Assembly (NCBI RefSeq): GCF_000621145.1
Contig: NZ_JHZB01000034.1
Location: 1-35,000, forward strand
Source of the DNA: Desulfobulbus elongatus DSM 2908
GTDB taxonomy: Bacteria > Desulfobacterota > Desulfobulbia > Desulfobulbales > Desulfobulbaceae
Reading direction: 5' to 3'
Length of the DNA stretch: 35,000 nucleotides
Positions 15,985-22,791 of this stretch are shown here, one piece after another (within the stretch, counting starts at the first letter, position 1; every line of letters begins with the position of its first letter). The notes below the pieces were generated by a model. The model ran no database searches. It saw nothing but the letters and a program-made list of their open reading frames with translations, and was not told where the DNA came from. The position numbers were made by a program, and so were the translations under genes.

Positions 15985-16832
15985 GTCGTGGTGTTCCTGC
16001 ACACAATGGTGTCAATCTGTTGATAGAGTTCGACGAACCGCTGCCGCCAGTCGGGCAGGGCGTCGACGATCAGCTGGCCGCGGGAGTAGGCCTCGGCGAT
16101 GTGCCGATCAAAGGGGATGGCCAGGAGCAGCGGCAGGCCCTCGGATTCGGCGTAGCGAAACACAGCGTCGTCGCCGAGATCGGCCCGGTTGACCACCAGG
16201 CCGGCGGGGATGCCGAGCAGCCGGACCGCCTCCACCGCCAGCTTGAGGTCGTGCAGCCCGAACGGGGTGGGCTCGGTGACGAGCACCACGAAGTCGGCGC
16301 CGTGCATGGCGGCGATCACCGGGCAGGAGGTGCCCGGCGGGGCGTCGATCAGGGTGATCCGCTCCGGATCGGCGGCAGCCCGGACCCGTTTGATCAGCGG
16401 CGGCGACATGGCCTCGCCCACCCGCAGGCGGCCGTCGATGAAGCCGACGGCACCGCTGCGGCCGAGCCGGACGGCGCCCACTTCGCGGCCGGTCTCGGTG
16501 ATCGCGTCTTCGGGGCAGACCAGCAGGCAGCCGCCGCAGCCGTGGCAGAGTTCGGGAAAAATCAGCACCTGCCTGCCCACCACCGCCAGGGCGTTGAACC
16601 GGCAGATGGCCGCACATTTTTTGCACAGGGTGCAGCGGCTTTCGTCCACCAGAGGCACCGGAATGGCGACCGTCTCCTCCCGCGCAATGACCGGGTGCAG
16701 AAACAGGTGGGCATTAGGCTCCTCGACATCGCAGTCGAGCAGTTCGGCCCGGCCGTTCAGAGCGGCGGCCAGATTGGTGGCCACCGTGGTCTTGCCGGTG
16801 CCGCCCTTGCCGCTGGCGATGCTGATGATCAT
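15930..16832 (-). CDS. MinD/Mrp-superfamily ATPase with inserted 2[4Fe-4S] ferredoxin domain (B)
   Basis: A 300-residue paralogue of the next gene. It starts MIISIASGKGGTGKTT (deviant Walker A), continues with DCDVEEPNAHLFL, ferredoxin motifs CTLCKKCAAIC and CHGCGGCLLVC, and DAPPGTSCPVIAAMHGADF. It probably forms a heterodimer or alternating pair with ATPase A, coupling ATP hydrolysis to electron or cluster transfer; this is inferred from the paired arrangement. The ATG overlaps the stop of the pseudo-receiver gene by four bases (16829-16832). The C-terminal tail after QQIDTIV is low-complexity (SSSSAAKAAPARPA) and is read from DNA shared with the next gene, so the original terminus may have been shorter. 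Confidence 0.9.
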   Translation of the reverse strand: MIISIASGKGGTGKTTVATNLAAALNGRAELLDCDVEEPNAHLFLHPVIAREETVAIPVPLVDESRCTLCKKCAAICRFNALAVVGRQVLIFPELCHGCGGCLLVCPEDAITETGREVGAVRLGRSGAVGFIDGRLRVGEAMSPPLIKRVRAAADPERITLIDAPPGTSCPVIAAMHGADFVVLVTEPTPFGLHDLKLAVEAVRLLGIPAGLVVNRADLGDDAVFRYAESEGLPLLLAIPFDRHIAEAYSRGQLIVDALPDWRQRFVELYQQIDTIVCRNTTTCANSSSSAAKAAPARPA

Positions 16833-17224
16833 GATGCCGCCGGTGCCGGCGCGGCCAGCAGGCCCCTGATTCTGGCCAGGACCGACAAGAGGGCCTCGGC
16901 GTCGGCGCCGTCCGGTGCGGGCGGCAGTTGCATCAAAACGCCCAGCCCCTCGGTGACCTCGTGGAAGTCCTCGGCCGGCAGCGAGCCGACAAGGGCGGTG
17001 TTGGCCAGGGGGGCGATTGCGACCAGGCGCTTGATGAAATCGAGGCCGCTCATATCTTCGAGTTGCTCGCCGGCAATGACCAGGTCCGGATTCGTGCCTT
17101 TGACCAGCGTCAGCGCCGCGCTGCCGCTGGCGGCCTGGTGCAGGGCCACGCCCGGTTCGCACCGCAGGCGGGTGATCAGGGCGTGGATGCTGTCGGCATC
17201 AACCGTGGCAATGACGATGGTCAT
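16829..17224 (-). CDS. CheY-like receiver lacking the phospho-acceptor aspartate (pseudo-receiver)
   Basis: A 131-residue single-domain protein with receiver-like order: MTIVIATVDADS, an alpha/beta alternation, then NPDLVIAGEQLEDMSGLDFIKRL. In ordinary receivers the residue after the hydrophobic DLVI-strand is the phosphorylated Asp; here AG replaces it, and no Lys is evident at the later strand. It therefore probably does not accept phosphate and may act as a structural or protein-binding module. The C terminus is Ala/Pro-rich. The start ATG 17224 has GAGGGG 6 bases upstream, and the stop overlaps the ATPase B start (ATGA). Cotranslation with ATPase B suggests it binds that protein. Receiver assignment is by pattern and moderately sure. 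Confidence 0.75.
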   Translation of the reverse strand: MTIVIATVDADSIHALITRLRCEPGVALHQAASGSAALTLVKGTNPDLVIAGEQLEDMSGLDFIKRLVAIAPLANTALVGSLPAEDFHEVTEGLGVLMQLPPAPDGADAEALLSVLARIRGLLAAPAPAAS

Positions 17225-17268
17225 GTTTTTCCCCTCGGTGGCTGTGGTGTCCGTCGGCATGGCCCGGT

Positions 17269-17487
17269 TCATCCCCGGCCGCCCCGGCCCATGCCATTGC
17301 CGCGACAGTTGCCCCGTCTTCCGGTCGTGCCGCGTCCCTGCTGCTCCAGCCGGCCCCGGCGCGGGCCGGCGAACTGTTCCGCCTGCTCCGTTTCGACCGT
17401 AGTATTGCCGGCGTGCCACCGGCACCAGCCTGCTCTTCTGCCCATCGGGCCGGTCCCCAGCGGACCCTTTCCGTCTCTGTTCGGCAT
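17269..17487 (-). CDS. DUF5320-like small Gly/Arg-rich protein
   Basis: A 72-residue protein that starts MPNRDGKGPLGTGPMGRRAG and is dominated by Gly and Arg with a tail GNGMGRGGRG. The D-G-x-G-P-x-G-x-G-P-M-G-R opening is the signature of DUF5320-type proteins, which in anaerobes accompany NifX-like and ferredoxin-MinD genes. Function is unknown. An excellent AGGAGGA lies 6 bases before ATG 17487, and the preceding NifX-like gene stops two bases upstream, so it is translationally linked. It is contained in a longer open frame that I consider spurious. Confidence 0.8.
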   Translation of the reverse strand: MPNRDGKGPLGTGPMGRRAGWCRWHAGNTTVETEQAEQFAGPRRGRLEQQGRGTTGRRGNCRGNGMGRGGRG

Positions 17488-17489
17488 GT

Positions 17490-18044
17490 CTATTCCTCCT
17501 GCCGTGTGCTTGGAACTTGCACCGCGTCCTGCTTGGTCGCGGCCCTCTCCTGACGGTACTGCAAGCGCGCACCGCCGGTCGCCGGTTCCGGTTGTCTCTC
17601 TGTGGCGGTTGGTGCCGCTGCCGCCCATTCCGCTTTCCTGGCCCCGATTTCCCGGCCCTGGCGGATCTTGCCCCGACAGCAGATGCCCCGGCCGCAGCCC
17701 GGCATCCTGCACGCCGGGCCGGCCAGGCGATTGCGGAGAAAGGTCTTGAGGACCCGGTGGACGTTGCCGGCGACAAAGGGAATCAATTCGATGCCCGCCG
17801 ATTCGAGCAGGGCCGCCGGCTGTTCCGAGACCGCGCCGCAGATGACCACCCCCACTCGCCGCTCCTGTAAGGTGCGCAGCAACTCCAGCGGCCGTTCGGG
17901 ATCGAAGGCCAGCCGGGTCGTTCCGACAATGGTTGGGCCGGCGGTCTCGGCGAGCAGCAGGGTCCGGGCGGAATCGAACACCGGCGAAACCCGCTGTCCC
18001 CAGACGGTCACGGCCACGGTGCACGGAGTGGTTTGGCTGTCCAT
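17490..18044 (-). CDS. NifX-like protein with Cys-rich C-terminal extension (first in operon)
   Basis: A 184-residue protein. Residues about 9-105 match the iron-molybdenum-cofactor-binding fold (VAVTVWGQRVSPVFDSA, ERRVGVVICGAVSEQPAALLES). An extension follows with CRMPGCGRGICCRG, five clustered Cys fit for a metal or Fe-S site, and then a charged low-complexity tail rich in Arg, Ala and Gln. The tail is longer than usual in this family. The start is uncertain: ATG 18044 sits at the predicted transcription start of the sigma-54 promoter, so a GTG near 18017 (immediately before AVTVWG) may be the true start. It heads the operon running to 14294. Confidence 0.82.
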   Translation of the reverse strand: MDSQTTPCTVAVTVWGQRVSPVFDSARTLLLAETAGPTIVGTTRLAFDPERPLELLRTLQERRVGVVICGAVSEQPAALLESAGIELIPFVAGNVHRVLKTFLRNRLAGPACRMPGCGRGICCRGKIRQGREIGARKAEWAAAAPTATERQPEPATGGARLQYRQERAATKQDAVQVPSTRQEE

Positions 18045-18055
18045 GCCCTTGCTAT

Positions 18056-18071
18056 GGCAAACGCTGTGCCA
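18056..18071 (-). promoter_or_regulatory. Sigma-54 (-24/-12) promoter of the NifX/ferredoxin-MinD operon
   Basis: The minus strand reads TGGCACAGCGTTTGCC. It matches TGGCACG-N4-TTGC with one change, and exactly ten bases separate the GG and GC pairs. Predicted transcription starts near 18046, practically at the annotated ATG. The neighbouring gene encodes a sigma-54 activator. Confidence 0.85.
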
Positions 18072-18123
18072 CGGATGATGCCGGGCAGCCCGAAGACGGG
18101 AATTCCGGGAGATATGCGGCGTG

Positions 18124-18140
18124 CCGGCGATGGTCGCCGG
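18124..18140. promoter_or_regulatory. Inverted repeat, candidate activator site for the minus-strand promoter
   Basis: CCGGCGA-TGG-TCGCCGG is a perfect 7-bp inverted repeat with a 3-base spacer, 53 or more bases upstream of the -24 element at 18056-18071. That distance is acceptable for an enhancer-type site. GC-rich palindromes arise by chance here, so the role is only suggested. Confidence 0.35.
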
Positions 18141-18219
18141 GCGGTGGAATGGACTGATGGAAGGGGAGGGTTGCGGAAACGCGACCTTGTGCGACGGTAG
18201 GGGGTGCGTTCGTGCGACT

Positions 18220-19608
18220 CTATGGCCGCGATGGGGGCGGGGTGCGGCCGTCCGTCTCCGGCAGATCCAACTGGAGTTTTTTCAGTTTGCGAAACAAGGT
18301 GCTCTTGTGCATGCCCAGTTCCCGAGCCGCGGCCAGGCGGTTGTAATTGTTGCGGATGAGGGCGTCGCGGATGGCATTGGCCTCGGCATTCTGCTGCCGG
18401 TCGCGCAACGAGGCGGGCGATTGAGATTCCGCCGACGGCGGAGTCGGAGCGAGGGACGGCGGCAGGTGATGGAGGCCGATCCGCCCCTGGGAACAGAGGA
18501 TGAAGGCGTGTTCGATGATGTTTTCCAATTCCCTGATATTGCCGGGATACTCGTGCGCCATCAACTGCTGGAGCGCGGCCGGCTCCAGGCCGCTCACCGC
18601 CTTGCCCCGCAGCCGGTTCATCTTGTCGATGAAGTGATCCACCAGAAGCGGGATGTCTTCCTTGCGCTGGCGCAGCGGCGGCAGGGACACCCGGACGATG
18701 TTGATCCGGTAGAACAGGTCGCGGCGGAACCCGCCCTGGTCGACCATGGCGGCGAGGTCGCGGTTGGTGGCGGCGAGGATGCGGACGTTCACCCGTTTGC
18801 GCGCCACTCCGCCCAGGGGCTGGAATTCCCGCTCCTCCAGGACGCGCAGCAGCTTGACCTGGAAGGCCGGCGTGGTTTCGCCGATCTCGTCGAGCAGGAT
18901 GGTGCCGCCGTCGGCCAGGGAAAAATAGCCCGGTTTGTCACGGGTCGCGCCGGTAAAGGCCCCGGATTTGTAGCCGAACAGTTCGGATTCGAGCAGGGTG
19001 TCGGGCAGGGCGCCGCAGTTGATGGCCACGAAGGGCTTGTTCCGCCGCGCGGACAGGTCGTGCAGGCACTTGGCCATCAGTTCCTTGCCGGTGCCGGTTT
19101 CGCCCTCGATCAGCACGCTGGAATCGCTTTCGGCGATCTGGGGCAGCACGGCAAAAATGCGCTGCATCAGGCTGCTGCGGCTCACCATGTCGCCCTGGCG
19201 GAAAGTGCCGCTCAACTCGCGGCGCAGTTCCTCCACCAGGGTGTTGTCGCGGAACGTTTCGACGCCGCCCAGGATGTCGCCGGCCTCGTTGCGCAGGGGC
19301 GCAGTGGAGACGCTGATCGGTATGCGCCTGCGGTCGCTGTTGATGATGTAGGTGGAACTGCTGACAAAGGAGCGCTCTTCCTTCATGGTGCGGCGCAGGG
19401 CGCAGTCGCCCTCGCACATATTGGAGCGGAACACCTCCCAGCAGTAGCGGCCGAGGGCCTCCTGGCGCGAGATGCCGGTGATCTCCTCGGCTGCCCGGTT
19501 GAAGGAGGTGATCCGCCATTCGTGATTGACGGTGAACACCCCGTCCGAGATGCTCTCCAGGATGATGTCGGTCACCCCGTCCGGAGGCGGGGCCTTTTTT
19601 CTGGCCAT
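18220..19608 (-). CDS. Sigma-54-dependent transcriptional activator (PAS-AAA-Fis)
   Basis: A 462-residue bacterial enhancer-binding protein. A PAS sensor domain (11-125) contains Cys56, Cys65 and Cys69 (MCEGDCAL), a plausible redox or metal switch. The AAA+ domain (about 140-370) has Walker A GETGTGKE (169-176), the sigma-54-contacting loop GAFTGA (216-221), Walker B GTILLDE (235-241) and the FYRINIV/PLRQRKEDIP sensor region. The C-terminal Fis-type helix-turn-helix is AAARELGMHKSTLFRKLKKL (427-446). There is no receiver, so it senses directly. ATG 19608 has GAGGAA 10 bases upstream; longer frames lack a ribosome site. It lies between two sigma-54 promoters facing away from it, and is the obvious activator of both. 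Confidence 0.95.
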   Translation of the reverse strand: MARKKAPPPDGVTDIILESISDGVFTVNHEWRITSFNRAAEEITGISRQEALGRYCWEVFRSNMCEGDCALRRTMKEERSFVSSSTYIINSDRRRIPISVSTAPLRNEAGDILGGVETFRDNTLVEELRRELSGTFRQGDMVSRSSLMQRIFAVLPQIAESDSSVLIEGETGTGKELMAKCLHDLSARRNKPFVAINCGALPDTLLESELFGYKSGAFTGATRDKPGYFSLADGGTILLDEIGETTPAFQVKLLRVLEEREFQPLGGVARKRVNVRILAATNRDLAAMVDQGGFRRDLFYRINIVRVSLPPLRQRKEDIPLLVDHFIDKMNRLRGKAVSGLEPAALQQLMAHEYPGNIRELENIIEHAFILCSQGRIGLHHLPPSLAPTPPSAESQSPASLRDRQQNAEANAIRDALIRNNYNRLAAARELGMHKSTLFRKLKKLQLDLPETDGRTPPPSRP

Positions 19609-19630
19609 GCTGCTGTGCTTCCTCGATGGT

Positions 19631-19646
19631 GCCGCGCCGGCGCGGC
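19631..19646. promoter_or_regulatory. 16-bp perfect palindrome, candidate activator site
   Basis: GCCGCGCCGGCGCGGC is a perfect palindrome between the activator gene start and the plus-strand sigma-54 promoter, 56 bases upstream of its -24 box. Placement fits an enhancer-binding-protein site. It differs in sequence from the inverted repeat at 18124-18140, so a common operator is not proven. Confidence 0.35.
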
Positions 19647-19701
19647 GTGATGGCAGTGCGGGAGAAATGTGGTAGTCGCCGCCCATTATGGAAACACCAT
19701 C

Positions 19702-19717
19702 TGGCGCATCGATTGCA
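19702..19717 (+). promoter_or_regulatory. Sigma-54 (-24/-12) promoter of the reductase-rhodanese gene
   Basis: TGGCGCATCGATTGCA matches TGGCACG-N4-TTGCA with two changes, keeping GG and GC with ten bases between. Predicted start near 19728, giving a leader of about 56 bases before ATG 19784. Confidence 0.8.
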
Positions 19718-19783
19718 ATCGAAATCCCACCGGCCCGTTTTTTTTCAGCGTCTACACGCTTCATTATGCATCAGGAGGACAGA

Positions 19784-21481
19784 ATGCAACCAACCAGAAT
19801 AATCGTCATCGGCGGTTCCGCCGCCGGCGCCAAGGCCGCGGCCAAGGCACGTCGGCTCGACGAATTCGCCGACATCACCGTCATCCAGAAGGCCCCGGAC
19901 CTCTCCATGGCCTCCTGCGGCTATCCCTACTATGTCGGCGGCACCTTCAACGACCGCAGCCAACTGCTCTGCACCCCGGCCGGCGTGGTCCGCGACCCCG
20001 TCTTTTTCCAGAAGGCCAAGAAGATCGCCGCCCTGGTCGAAACCGAGGTCACGGCGATCGACCGCGCGGCCAAGCAGGTACGCTGCCGCCACGTCAAAAC
20101 CGGCGAGGAACGCGCCCTCGGCTATGACCGGCTGATCATCGCCACCGGCGCCCGGGCCAACATGCCGCCCATTCCGGGCATCGGGCTGGCCGGGGTCACC
20201 ACATTGCTGTCCATGGCCGACACCGATTATCTGCGCGGCGTCCGCGACGCGGGGCAGGTGCAGCAGGCGGTGGTCATCGGCGGCGGCCTGATCGGGGTCG
20301 AGGCCTGCGAGGCCCTGCAATCCTCGGGAATCCAGGTCACCGTGGTGGAGGCCGTGGATCAGGTGCTCACCTTTCTCGACTGGGAGTTGGCCAAGCTGGT
20401 GGAAAACCACATGCAGGCCAAGGGCGCCCGGGTGCTGACCGGTATCGGGGTCAAGGAGTTCGTCGGCAAGAACGGTGCGCTCACCGGGGTCAGGCTCGCC
20501 GACGGCACGGTGCTCGACTGCGGCCTGGCGGTGATGGCCATCGGCGTGCGGCCCAACAGCGACCTAGCCAGGGAGGCCGGCCTGGCCATCGGTGCCTTCG
20601 GCGGCATCACGGTCAATCAATTCATGCAGACCTCGGATGCGGACATCTACGCCGCCGGCGACTGCGTCGAGATCCCGAACCGGATCACCGGCGCCCCGGT
20701 GTTCGCGCCTATGGGGGATTTGGCCAACCTGGAGGGGCGGGTGGCCGGCGAGAACGCCGTCTGCGGCAACACGGTGACCTTTCCCGGCACGGTGCACACC
20801 GGCATCTGCAAGGTGTTCGACTATGCCGCCGGCTCCACCGGCCTTTCGGAAAAGACGGCCCAACGGCTGGGGATCGAGGGCTTCACCACTGCGGTCAACG
20901 CCAGCCCGGACAAGCCGGGATTCATGGGCGCCAGGATCCTGGTGTCCAAGCTGCTGGTCGACCGGGACCAGCGGATTCTCGGCTACCAGTGTGTGGGGTT
21001 GGGTGACGTCAGCCGCCAGATCGCCACCGCGGCCATGGCCATCCAGGGCAGGCTCACGGTCGAGGACGTGGTCAACGCCGATCTGCCCTATGCGCCGCCG
21101 TTTTCGCCGGCCATCGATCATTTCATCACCGCCGCCCACATCGCGCAGAACAAGCTCAAGGGCCGCATGACCGGCATCGGCGTGCGCGAGGTCTGGAACA
21201 AGATCCAGGCCGGCGAACGTCCCTTCTTCCTCGACGGCCGCAATCCCAGCGAATACAAGGAGATGCATCTGGGAATCGGCGAGACCCTGATCCCGATGGG
21301 CGCCCTGCGGTCGCGCCTGGCCGAGCTGCCCGCCGACAAGAACGCCGAGATCATCTGCTTCTGCAAGGTCTCCCTGCGCGGCTACGAGGCGGAGTGCATC
21401 CTCCGCGCCCATGGCTATACCAACGTCAAGGTCATGGAGGGCGGCATCATGGCCTGGCCCTACGCGAAGAAGAAGGGGTGA
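19784..21481 (+). CDS. FAD-dependent CoA-disulfide/persulfide reductase fused to rhodanese
   Basis: A 565-residue flavoprotein of the pyridine nucleotide-disulfide reductase family, CoADR-rhodanese type (such as Shewanella Npsr, an NADH persulfide/polysulfide reductase). The FAD site is IIVIGGSAAGAKAAAKARR (5-23); SCGYPYYVGG holds the single redox Cys of CoA-disulfide reductases; VVIGGGLIGVEACEAL is the NAD(P)H site; DIYAAGDCVEI is the second FAD contact; and a dimerization domain follows. From about residue 470 a rhodanese domain has FLDGRNPSEY and the active loop CFCKVSLRGYEA, with its Cys in place. It should reduce persulfides, polysulfide or CoA disulfide in the cytoplasm. ATG 19784 has AGGAGG at ideal spacing; the longer frame from 19688 would start inside the promoter. 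Confidence 0.93.
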   Translation: MQPTRIIVIGGSAAGAKAAAKARRLDEFADITVIQKAPDLSMASCGYPYYVGGTFNDRSQLLCTPAGVVRDPVFFQKAKKIAALVETEVTAIDRAAKQVRCRHVKTGEERALGYDRLIIATGARANMPPIPGIGLAGVTTLLSMADTDYLRGVRDAGQVQQAVVIGGGLIGVEACEALQSSGIQVTVVEAVDQVLTFLDWELAKLVENHMQAKGARVLTGIGVKEFVGKNGALTGVRLADGTVLDCGLAVMAIGVRPNSDLAREAGLAIGAFGGITVNQFMQTSDADIYAAGDCVEIPNRITGAPVFAPMGDLANLEGRVAGENAVCGNTVTFPGTVHTGICKVFDYAAGSTGLSEKTAQRLGIEGFTTAVNASPDKPGFMGARILVSKLLVDRDQRILGYQCVGLGDVSRQIATAAMAIQGRLTVEDVVNADLPYAPPFSPAIDHFITAAHIAQNKLKGRMTGIGVREVWNKIQAGERPFFLDGRNPSEYKEMHLGIGETLIPMGALRSRLAELPADKNAEIICFCKVSLRGYEAECILRAHGYTNVKVMEGGIMAWPYAKKKG

Positions 21482-21529
21482 ACGAAAACCTGCGCCTGCC
21501 TTGGGCGGCGCAGATCGTGAGAGCGGGAA

Positions 21530-21557
21530 AACACCGCGGCGGCAGCGCCGCGGTGTT
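21530..21557 (-). terminator. Intrinsic terminator of the protease gene, between convergent genes
   Basis: AACACCGCGGC (21530-21540) and GCCGCGGTGTT (21547-21557) form a perfect 11-bp stem with a six-base loop. On the minus strand it is followed by TTTTCCC just past the protease stop; on the plus strand it lies 49 bases after the reductase stop and may also serve that gene. Confidence 0.75.
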
Positions 21558-21559
21558 GC

Positions 21560-22735
21560 TCATGGCGGCGTGAGGGAAAACTCCTCGAACACCGCCTGGA
21601 TGGGAATGGCGAAGCCGATTCCCTGGGTTTCGCGGTAAATCATGTAGTTGACCCCGTGGACCCGGCCGCGCTCGTCGATCAGGGGGCCGCCCGAATTGCC
21701 GGGGTTGATGGGCGCATCGGTCTGCAGCACGATTTCCCCGGTCTCCGTGTTCCGGCGGTAGCCGGAGAAGATGCCCGCGGTCACGGTGTGGCGCAGTCCC
21801 GAAGGGTTGCCGACGGTGTACACCTTGTCGCCTTCCCTGAGCAGCGCGTTTGTATCGGCCGCCCTGAGCGGCTGCGGCTTCCCTCCGTAAACGGTGAGGA
21901 GGGCGAGGTCCCGCTTGGGGCTGACCTGGATCGACTGGGGATGGTGCTCGCTGCCATCGGCGAGGAAGATTTTGATATCCGTTGCCCGCCGGGGCTCCTC
22001 CATCTCGCGGAGGCGCCGTTCCGCCTCTTCCTGCCTGGGGAGCACCTTGGCCAGCGCCCTTTCCTTTTCCTGAAGGGTGAGGAGCAGTTGGCGGCGGGCC
22101 GGGCCGTCGGCCATTTTCTTGAGCCAGTCGCGGATCTGGGCGATCTGTTCCTGCTCCAGGGCGATCATCTGCCGGCTGGTCTGCACCTTGTGGCGCAGTT
22201 CGTTGAGGGGACCGGTGTCCTGCTCGACCACATGTTTGTTGGTGACGACGAGGGTGTCGTTGACAAAGAACCCGGAGCCCAGGGTGCCCCACGGGGTTTC
22301 GATGGCGACGGTGCCCATCTTGGCCTGCTCGATGGAGCCGGCGGCCGGGATCTCGGTGCGCGGTTGGCCGATCGGCCGCGGTCCGGGGGAGGGCGCCGGC
22401 TGCGGCAGTGGTTCGGCCACCTGTGTTGCCGCCGGCGGCGAGGGCTGCTGCATCGGCGTCGGCATCGGCGCGGGCTGCTGCGGTCCACTGCCGGCGGCGA
22501 ACCAGTAGGTGACGGCGGCCGTCACCGCGACCAGTGTCAGGGTCGAGCCGATTTTCAGCAAAGAGCCGGACGATTGCGCCTCCGGCTCCGCTGGTTCGAT
22601 GGGCGGGGTTTGCTCCTGTCGTTCCCGTTCCCGCGCCTGTTCGAATTTGCGGAAGAGCAGGCCGCAGGCCTCGCACTCGACCCGATTGGTCTGTTCGTGG
22701 GAACATTTGGGACAGCGGATTGTTTCGTGCGTCAT
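21560..22735 (-). CDS. Membrane-anchored trypsin-like serine protease with zinc ribbon and coiled-coil insert
   Basis: A 391-residue protein. Residues 8-24 form a cytoplasmic zinc ribbon (CPKC...CEAC), one membrane helix spans about 60-80, a Pro-rich linker runs 83-130, and the rest is a periplasmic trypsin-like domain of the HtrA/Do type with His168 (VVTNKHVV), Asp276 (SPKRDLALL) and Ser348 (NPGNSGGPL). The triad is complete, so activity is expected. There is no PDZ domain. Between His and Asp lies about 75 extra residues (175-250), heptad-like and charged (QEQIAQIRDWLKK, EEAERRLREMEE), predicted as a helical hairpin; HtrA proteins lack this. The gene follows the OmpA-like gene by 56 bases with no terminator between, so they may be cotranscribed. 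Confidence 0.88.
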   Translation of the reverse strand: MTHETIRCPKCSHEQTNRVECEACGLLFRKFEQARERERQEQTPPIEPAEPEAQSSGSLLKIGSTLTLVAVTAAVTYWFAAGSGPQQPAPMPTPMQQPSPPAATQVAEPLPQPAPSPGPRPIGQPRTEIPAAGSIEQAKMGTVAIETPWGTLGSGFFVNDTLVVTNKHVVEQDTGPLNELRHKVQTSRQMIALEQEQIAQIRDWLKKMADGPARRQLLLTLQEKERALAKVLPRQEEAERRLREMEEPRRATDIKIFLADGSEHHPQSIQVSPKRDLALLTVYGGKPQPLRAADTNALLREGDKVYTVGNPSGLRHTVTAGIFSGYRRNTETGEIVLQTDAPINPGNSGGPLIDERGRVHGVNYMIYRETQGIGFAIPIQAVFEEFSLTPP

Positions 22736-22791
22736 GTCGATGCCTTTGCTGTGCGCGGCTCACCCGCCGGGCAATCGGAAGGGCCTGAACC

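Noticed and set aside
17269-18024. 251-codon frame covering the NifX-like gene and DUF5320-like gene
   Set aside because: Only its last 72 codons, with their own strong ribosome site, look real; the upstream part is a shadow of the NifX-like gene.
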